Of a stretch of 64,000 bases of DNA, positions 1 through 9,000 are shown piece by piece. The position numbers were made by a program, and so were the translations under genes. The notes beneath the pieces were generated by a model. It saw nothing but the letters and a program-made list of their open reading frames with translations, ran no database searches and was not told the origin of the DNA. This stretch comes from Frankia alni ACN14a. GTDB taxonomy: Bacteria; Actinomycetota; Actinomycetes; Frankiales; Frankiaceae. Numbering within the stretch: position 1 is the stretch's first letter; every line of letters begins with the position of its first letter. The stretch covers positions 4,396,962-4,460,961 of the forward strand of contig NC_008278.1 in NCBI RefSeq assembly GCF_000058485.1. The letters are read 5' to 3'.

Positions 1-3000
1 AGCAGGCCGGTGAACATCGAACCGGCCCCGTTCGGCAGCTCCACCGCCGCCGCCAGCAGCGGGTGAGGCGTGCCGTCCAGCCCCAGATCGGTGGGCCGCG
101 CCGGCTCGGGCGCGGGATTGAGCCAGTACCGCCTGGTCTGGAACGGGTAGGTGGGCAGCTCGACGTACCGGCCGCCGGCGAAGAACGGCACGAGGTCCAC
201 CGCCGTCCCGGCGACGTGCACTCGGCTGAGCGCCTCGCGCACGGACGCCGGCTCGGGGCGCCGCGGGTGCAGCAGGGGCACGGCGAGGACCTCGTCCACG
301 GTGTCCTGCACCATCGCGGACAGCGACCCGTCGGGGCCTAGTTCGACGAACCGGGTCGTCCCCGCGCCGTGTGCGGCGCGGACGGCGTCGGCGAACCTGA
401 CCGGGCGGCGAAGCTGCTCCAGCCAGTAGTCCGCCCCGGACATCTCCTCGGCGTCGGCGATCCGGCCGGTCAGGGTGGACACGATCGACGTCGCGGCGGG
501 GGCGAACGTGACCTCGGCGAGGACCGCGCGCCAGCGTGCGAGCACGTCGTCCATGTGCGGCGAGTGGAAGGCGTGGCTGACCGCGAGCCGGGTGGCCCGG
601 CGGCCGCCGTCCTTCCAGCGCGCGACGAGCTGGTCCACCGCGTCGGCGTCGCCGGACAGCACGACCGAGGCGGGCCCGTTGACGGCGGCGACGGCGACCC
701 GGCCGCCGGTCTCGGCGACCAGGTCCCCGGCCTCGTCCTCGGTGGCGGCGAACGCGGCCATCGCGCCGCCCTCGCGGGCGGACTGCATCAGCTCACCGCG
801 GGCGGCGACCAGGGCGCAGGCGTCGGACAGCCCCAGGATCCCGGCGACATGCGCGGCGGCCAGCTCGCCGACCGAATGGCCGAGCAGGAGGTCCGGTGTG
901 AGCCCGTGGCTTTCGACCATCCGGTACAGCGCGACCTGCAGGGCGAACAGCGCCGGCTGGGCATACCGGGTCTGGCGCAGCCGGTCGGCGTCACCGTCGA
1001 CGAGGTCGTGCAGGCGGACGCCGAGCAGCGGGTCGAGGTGCGCGGCGACCTCGTCGAAGGCCGCGGCGTAGGCCGTCGACGCCGCCAGCAGGCCCGCGCC
1101 CATGCCCCGCCGCTGGGAGCCCTGGCCGGTGAACAGCAACGCCAGCCGCTGATCGGGCTGGGCCCGCCCGCGCCTGAGCGCGGGGTGCGCGGTCCCGCCG
1201 GCCAGCGCCCGCAGCGCCGGCAGGACGGTGTCGGCGTCGACCAGCACCGCCGCGCGCTCGGTGAACTGGGTCCGGTGGCGCGCCAACGTGAACGCGACAT
1301 CGACCAGCGCGGGCGCGCCCGCGGAGGCGAGCAGGTCACCGAGGGCGCTCGCCTGCGCCTGCAGCGCCGACTCCGTCCGCGCGGACAGCAGCAGCGGCAC
1401 CGGGCCGGCGTCCACAGCCGACTCGGTCGTGTCGGGCCGGTCGCGCGTGTCGGTCGTGTCGGAGGTGTCGGAGGTGTCGGAGGTGTCGGTGGGTGCCTGT
1501 TCGAGGATGACGTGCGCGTTCGTCCCACTGATACCGAACGACGACACCCCCACCCGCCGCGGCCGACCCCCCTGCGGCCACCCCACCTCCTCCCGCAACA
1601 ACGCCACCCCCGACCCCACCCACTCCACCCGCGGCGACGGCTCCTCCACAAACAACGTCCGCGGCAACACCCCCGCCCGCAACGCCATCACCATCTTGAT
1701 AACCCCACCCACACCCGCCGCCGCCTGCGTATGCCCCACATTCGACTTCAACGACCCCAACCACAACGGCACCTCACGACCACCACCCCCATACACCGCC
1801 GCCAACGCCCCCACCTCAATCGGATCCCCCAACCGCGTCCCCGTCCCATGACCCTCCACCACATCCACCTCACCCGCCGACACCCCCGCATCCGCCAAAG
1901 CCCGCACAATCACCCGCTCCTGCGCCCGACCACTCGGCGCCGTCAACCCATTCGACGCACCATCCTGATTCACCGCCGAACCCGCCACCACCGCCAACAC
2001 CGGATGCCCCAACCGCCGCGCCCGCGACAACCGCTCCACCACCACCACACCCACACCCTCCGACCACCCCGTCCCATCCGCCCCCGCCCCGAACGACCGG
2101 CACCGCCCATCCACCGACAACCCCCGCTGCCGCGCAAACTCCACAAACATCCCCGGCGACGCCATCACCGCCACCCCACCCGCCAACGCCACCCCACACT
2201 CACCCGACCGCACCGCCCCCACCGCCAGATCCAACGCCACCAACGACGACGAGCACGCCGTATCCACCGTCAACGCCGGACCCTCCAAACCCAACGTGTA
2301 CGCAATACGACCCGACAGGACGCTGGACTGGTTCCCGACCAACAGCAGCCCTTCCAGTTCCTCGGGAACGGTGCGCAGCCGGGCGGCATAGTCGTCATAC
2401 ATCGCGCCGACGAAGACGCCGGTGTCGGTACCCCGCAACGACGTCGGATCAATCCCCGCCCGCTCCAACGCCTCCCACGACACCTGCAACATCAACCGCT
2501 GCTGCGGATCCGTCGCCAACGCCTCCCGCGGACTCATCCCAAAAAACCCCGCATCAAACTCCCCCGCCCCGTACAAAAAACCACCCCGACGCGTGTACGT
2601 CGTCCCCACCCGCTCCGGATCCGGATCAAACAAACCCTCCAGATCCCAACCCCGATCAGCCGGAAAATCACCCGTCACATCCAGACCATCCACCACCACC
2701 CGCCACAGATCATCCGGAGAAACCACCCCACCCGGATAACGGCACCCCATCCCCACAATCACCACCGGATCAGCCGAACCCGCCCGCACAGCAGCCGTCA
2801 CCACCGCCTTCTCCGCCCCGAACAGCTCGTCGAGGACGTGCTGACCGAGAACGTCGATGGTGGGGAACTCGAACACCACCGTGGCCGGCAGGCCGAGCCC
2901 GCTCAGCGCGTTGATCCGGTTGCGCAGCTCGACCGCGGTCAGCGAGTCGAAACCCAGGTCCCGAAACGCCCGGTCGGCCGCGAGGCCGGCATCGCCGTCA

Positions 3001-6000
3001 TGCCCGAGCACCGCGGCCACCTGGGCCCGCAGCAGCTCCACGACGGCTCGATGCCGGTCCCGGGGACGCTCGGCCCGCAGCCGGCCGGCCCAGCCCGCGC
3101 CAGCGTCCGCACCCGCCGCGCGACCGGCCACGGGCACCCGAACCAGGTCCGCGAACAGTGGCCGCAGCCGGCCGGCCACGGCTTCCGCCCGCAGCACCGC
3201 CTCGTCCAGAGTGGACACGACGAGGTGCGGCTCGGTGCGTCGGTCGAGGACGGCGAGCGCCCCTTCGTCGGCGACCTCTCCGACACCATGGCGGGCCAGT
3301 CGCGCGCGGTCGGCAGCGCCAAGGTGACCGGTCATCGCGCTGGCCTGCGTCCACAGCCCCCACGCGATCGCCGTGCCCGGCAGGCCCCGGGACCGCCGGT
3401 GGACCGCCAGCGCGTCGAGGAAGGTGTTGCCCGCGGCGTAGTTGGCCTGACCGGGAGCGCCGACCGTGGCGACCGCGGAGGAGAACAGCACGAAGTGGTC
3501 GAGCGCCAGATCGGCGGTCAGTTCGTGCAGGTGCCAGGCGGCGTCGACCTTGGGCCGCAGGGCATGCGCGAGCTGGGCCCCGGTCATCGCCTCGACGGTG
3601 GCGTCGTCGAGCACTCCGGCGGTGTGGACGACCCCGCGCAGCGGGCGATCGGCCGGAATGTCCGCGAGCAGGGCCGCGAGCTCGTCCCGGTCGGCGATGT
3701 CGCAGGCCGCGACCGTCACCTGGGCTCCCGCCGCGCGCAGCTCGGCGGCCAGCTCGGCCGCACCCGCTGCGGCCGGGCCGCTACGGCTGGCAAGCAGCAG
3801 GTGCGGCGGCTCGGGCTGCCCGGCCAGCCGCCGGGCGACCAGGCCGCCGAGGGCGCCGGTGCCACCGGTGATCAGGACCGTCCCGGTGAACGCCACGGCC
3901 TCGGCGTCCTCGAACGTGCCGCGGACCAGGCGGGGCACCAGCAGCTCGTCCGCGCGCACGGCCGCCTCCGGCTCGTCCACCGCGACCAGCACGGCCACCG
4001 GAGCCGGGGCGTCCACGTGGACCAGCGTGACGCGCCCTGGATGCTCGGCCGCGACGGTCCGCACCAGCCCGGTCACCGTGGCCGATGCCGGCTCGTCGGC
4101 GGCGAGCACGATCGTGAGCCGGGTGCCCGTGAGGGCCGGCTCGGCCAGCCAACGCTGAAGCAGCTCGAGCGCCGCCCGCGCACGGGCGTGCGCCTCGTCC
4201 ACCACAGGCGGGTCGTCCACCACAGGCGGGTCGTCCACCACAGGCGCCTCTGCCACCACGGCCGCGGAGCCGCCGATCGCCGCCAGCGCCACTTCTGGCG
4301 CGGCCCGCCCACCCGCGATCGCCGCGACCAGTGCGGCCACACCGTCCAGGACCTCGGGGTCGCCGGTCAGGTCGATCAGGTGGCGTGGATCGCCGGAGCC
4401 GGCGACCACCACCGCGTCCAGCTCCGTCCCGCCGGCCGGTGCGGTGGCAACGGCCGATCCGGTCACGGCGCCCGGCCGCGTCCACTCGACGTGGTACGCC
4501 GGCTCCACCGCGTGCGCCGAGACTGCCCGGGCCAGATCCCGGTGGGAGACCGGCCGGAACGCGAGCGAGTCGATCGCGCCCACCGGCGCCCCGACACCGT
4601 CCGCGAGCAGGTAGCGCACCCGGCTGTCGCCGAGCGGCTCGACGCGTATCCGCAACGCCGTCGCCGGCCCGGTCAGGCGCAGCCCCTCGAACGCGAACGG
4701 CAACAGCGGCCGGCCCGGCTCCTGCGCGCCGATGCCCGCGAGCCCCGCCACGACCGGATGCAGCGCCGCGTCGAGCAACGCCGGGTGGACCGCGAAGTCG
4801 CCGGCCAACTCGCCCGCCGCGATCTGCGCGTACACGGTGTCGCCGACGCGCCAGGCCGCGGTGAGCCCCTGAAACGCCGGACCGTAGTCGTATCCCAGGG
4901 CGAACAACCGGCCGTACACGTCGGTCAGATCGACCGGGTCGGCTCCGGCCGGCGGCCACACCGCCAGGTCACCCGACCCGTGACCGGGCCGCTCACCCTC
5001 CGCAACAGGAGCTGCGTCGGCGACGACGGCGCTCGCGTGTCGGTTCCATGCGCCGTCTGCACTCGAGCGCGCGTAGACGCCGAGTTCGCGCCGCCCGTCC
5101 GGGCCGGCCCCGCCGACGCGGACCTGCACCTGGACCGGACGCTCGGGGGTGAGCGCCAGCGGCGCGGTCAGGGTGATCCCGACGACGTCGGGGCTGCCGA
5201 CGGCGCCGCCGGCGTGGGCCGCCAGTTCGGCGAAGGCGGTGCCGGGCACCAGCACGGTGCCGAACACCCGGTGATCGGCCAACCACGACTGGGCGGTGAG
5301 ATCGATGGTCCCGGTCAGGACGGCACCGCCGTCGGCGAGCTCGACCTGCACGCCGGCCAGCGGGTGCCGACCGACGGTGAGACCCAGCCGTGACGCCTGC
5401 GCGGCGGGTACCACGGGCGTGAGCCAGTAGCGGGTGCGGTCGAAGGCGTACGTCGGCAGCTCGGGGCGCACCGCGATGGGGCGTGCCCAGGACACGGCCG
5501 CACCCGCCAGATCCGCGGCGGCCAGCGCCCGGCGGAAGGCCGCGGAGCCGTCGGTATCCCGCCGCAGGGTGGCGACGACCGCGCCGCCGACCGTGCGGTC
5601 CGCGAGGATGTCGTCGACCCCGAGGGTCAGCACCGGATGCGGGCTCACCTCGATGAACCGGTGGCAGCCGTCGTCCAGCGCCGCCCGGATCGCCGGGTCG
5701 AACCGGACCGGCTGGCGCAGGTTGCGGTACCAGTACGCGGGGTCCAGGGTCGCGGTGTCGACCCGGCCGCCGGTGACCGACGAGTAGAAGGCCACAGGCG
5801 TGGACCGCGGGCTCAGCCCGGCGAAGGTCTCACGGAGGTGATCCCGCAGCGGCTCCACATGGCTCGTGTGCGAGGCGTAGTCCACCGGGATTCGGCGGGC
5901 CCGGATGCCGGCCTGCTCGCATCGGCCGAGCAGATCCTCGAGCGCACCGGCGGCACCGGCCACGACGGTTGCCCGCGGCCCGTTGAGCGCGGCGATCTCG

Positions 6001-9000
6001 ACGTCCCCCGGGGACCGCGCCAACAGCTCGCGCACGTCGTCGGCGCCGAGCGCGATCGACATCATGCCGCCGCCACCCGCGATCCGGACGAGCGCCTTGC
6101 TACGCACAGTGATCAGGCGGGCCGCATCAGCCAGCGTCAGTGCGCCGGCGACGTACGCGGCCGCGATCTCCCCCTGCGAATGACCGACGACCGCGTCGGG
6201 CCGCACACCGCCCTCGCGCCACAGCGCCGCAAGGGAGACCATCACCGCGAACAGCACCGGCTGTACGACATCGACGCGGTCCAGTCCCGGTGCGCCCGCG
6301 TCGCCCTGCAGGACGCCGAGCAGCGACCAGTCGGTGTGCTCGGCGAACGCGCGCTCGCACGCCTCGATCTCCGCTCTGAACACCGGGGACGCCGCCAGCA
6401 GCGCCCGGCCCATCTCGGGCCACTGCGAGCCCTGCCCGGGAAACACGAACACCGTGCGCCCGGTGACCCGCTGCCCGGTGAGGACCGCGTCGGCGACGTC
6501 CCCGTCTGCCAGGCCGGCCAGCCGGTCCACGAGCGTCGTCTGGTCCTCGGCGAACACGGCGGCGCCGTGGTCGAACCGGGTCCGTGACAGCAGCGAACCG
6601 GCAACGTCCGTGCTCGTCAGCCCGGGATGCTCCCGAAGGTGGTCGGCCAGGGCCCGGGCCTGCCGGCGCAGGGCCTCGGGGTCGGGGCCGGACAGCAGCA
6701 CCGGAGGGCCGGCGACGGGGCGCGACGGCGACGGCGACTGCGGCTGCGGCTGCGGCTCGGGTGCCTGTTCGAGGATGACGTGCGCGTTCGTCCCACTGAT
6801 ACCGAACGACGACACCCCCACCCGCCGCGGCCGACCCCCCTGCGGCCACCCCACCTCCTCCCGCAACAACGCCACCCCCGACCCCACCCACTCCACCCGC
6901 GGCGACGGCTCCTCCACAAACAACGTCCGCGGCAACACCCCCGCCCGCAACGCCATCACCATCTTGATAACCCCACCCACACCCGCCGCCGCCTGCGTAT
7001 GCCCCACATTCGACTTCAACGACCCCAACCACAACGGCACCTCACGACCACCACCCCCATACACCGCCGCCAACGCCCCCACCTCAATCGGATCCCCCAA
7101 CCGCGTCCCCGTCCCATGACCCTCCACCACATCCACCTCACCCGCCGACACCCCCGCATCCGCCAAAGCCCGCACAATCACCCGCTCCTGCGCCCGACCA
7201 CTCGGCGCCGTCAACCCATTCGACGCACCATCCTGATTCACCGCCGAACCCGCCACCACCGCCAACACCGGATGCCCCAACCGCCGCGCCCGCGACAACC
7301 GCTCCACCACCACCACACCCACACCCTCCGACCACCCCGTCCCATCCGCCCCCGCCCCGAACGACCGGCACCGCCCATCCACCGACAACCCCCGCTGCCG
7401 CGCAAACTCCACAAACATCCCCGGCGACGCCATCACCGCCACCCCACCCGCCAACGCCACCCCACACTCACCCGACCGCACCGCCCCCACCGCCAGATCC
7501 AACGCCACCAACGACGACGAGCACGCCGTATCCACCGTCAACGCCGGACCCTCTAAACCCAACGTGTACGCAATACGACCCGACACCACGCTCGGCGTGG
7601 TACCGGTGAGCAGATAGCCGTCCGCGACGCCGCCGCCGCCCTCGGCAAGCCGGTATCCGTACTCGCTACCGGTCGCGCCGACGAAGACGCCGGTGTCGGT
7701 ACCCCGCAACGACGTCGGATCAATCCCCGCCCGCTCCAACGCCTCCCACGACACCTGCAACATCAACCGCTGCTGCGGATCCGTCGCCAACGCCTCCCGC
7801 GGACTCATCCCAAAAAACCCCGCATCAAACTCCCCCGCCCCGTACAAAAAACCACCCCGACGCGTGTACGTCGTCCCCACCCGCTCCGGATCCGGATCAA
7901 ACAAACCCTCCAGATCCCAACCCCGATCAGCCGGAAAATCACCCGTCACATCCAGACCATCCACCACCACCCGCCACAGATCATCCGGAGAAACCACCCC
8001 ACCCGGATAACGGCACCCCATCCCCACAATCACCACCGGATCAGCCGAACCCGCCCGCACAGCAGCCGTCACCACCGCCGCGGCCGCGGGCTCGCCGGCG
8101 GCTCCGCGCGCGTGGTCGCCGCGCAGATGGCCGACGAGCGCCTCCGCCGAGGGGTAGCTGAACAGCGTGGCCGTGGTCAGCTCGGTGTTCAGCGCGCCGG
8201 TGAGCCGGTCGCTGAGCTCGGTCATGCCGAGCGAGTCGAGTCCCAGGTCCCGGAAGGGAGCCGCCCGGTCCAGGGCCGCGGCGTCGCGGTGCCCCAGCAC
8301 CGCGGCGAGCTCCGCGAGGACCACCTGTTCGACGTCCGGCCCGGACGAGTTCGGCTCGCCCGCCACCGCCTCGACGACGGGCTCCGGCCCGAGGGCAGGC
8401 GGCGTCTCGACGGCCGGCTGCGCCTCGGCGGCGGGCTTCGGTCCGGGTGCGGGCGGGGTGCTCGCGGGGTCGGCCCCGGTCCCGAGTTCGAGCCAGTGGC
8501 GTTCGCGCTGGAACGGATAGGTCGCCAAGGCCACGCGCGGGCCACCGGGTCCGAACACCGCGTCCCAGTCCAGGCTCGCCCCGGCGACGAACAGCCGCCC
8601 GACCGCCAGGTCCAGATCGTCCTGATCACCCAGGACCGGCACGACGGCGGCGGCCCGTCCCAGGCTCGCCCGGCCCAGCCCGCTGAGCGTACGGCCGGGG
8701 CCGGCCTCCACCAGGATGGCGGCCCCGAGCTCGTGCAGCCGGTGCAGGCCCGCGTCGAACAGGACCGGGCGCCGGGCGTGCTCGACCCAGTAGTCCGCAT
8801 CGCCGGCGTCCGCCAGCTCCCCGGTCACCGTGGACACGAACGGGATCACTGGCGCACGGAACGTGATGCCGGCCAGCTCCGCGCGGAACTCCTCGAGCAT
8901 CGGTTCCATGAGCGGCGAGTGGAAGGCATGGCTGACCTCGAGCCACCGGGTGCGATAGCCCCGGTCTGCGGCCGCGGCGCGGACCGCGTCGAGCGCCGCA

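Noticed and set aside
369-5393. A 1,674-codon rightward open frame
   Set aside because: It runs antisense to the PKS, reads Arg/Pro/Gln/His-rich low-complexity sequence, and exists only because the PKS has strong third-position G/C bias. The minus strand carries all PKS motifs.
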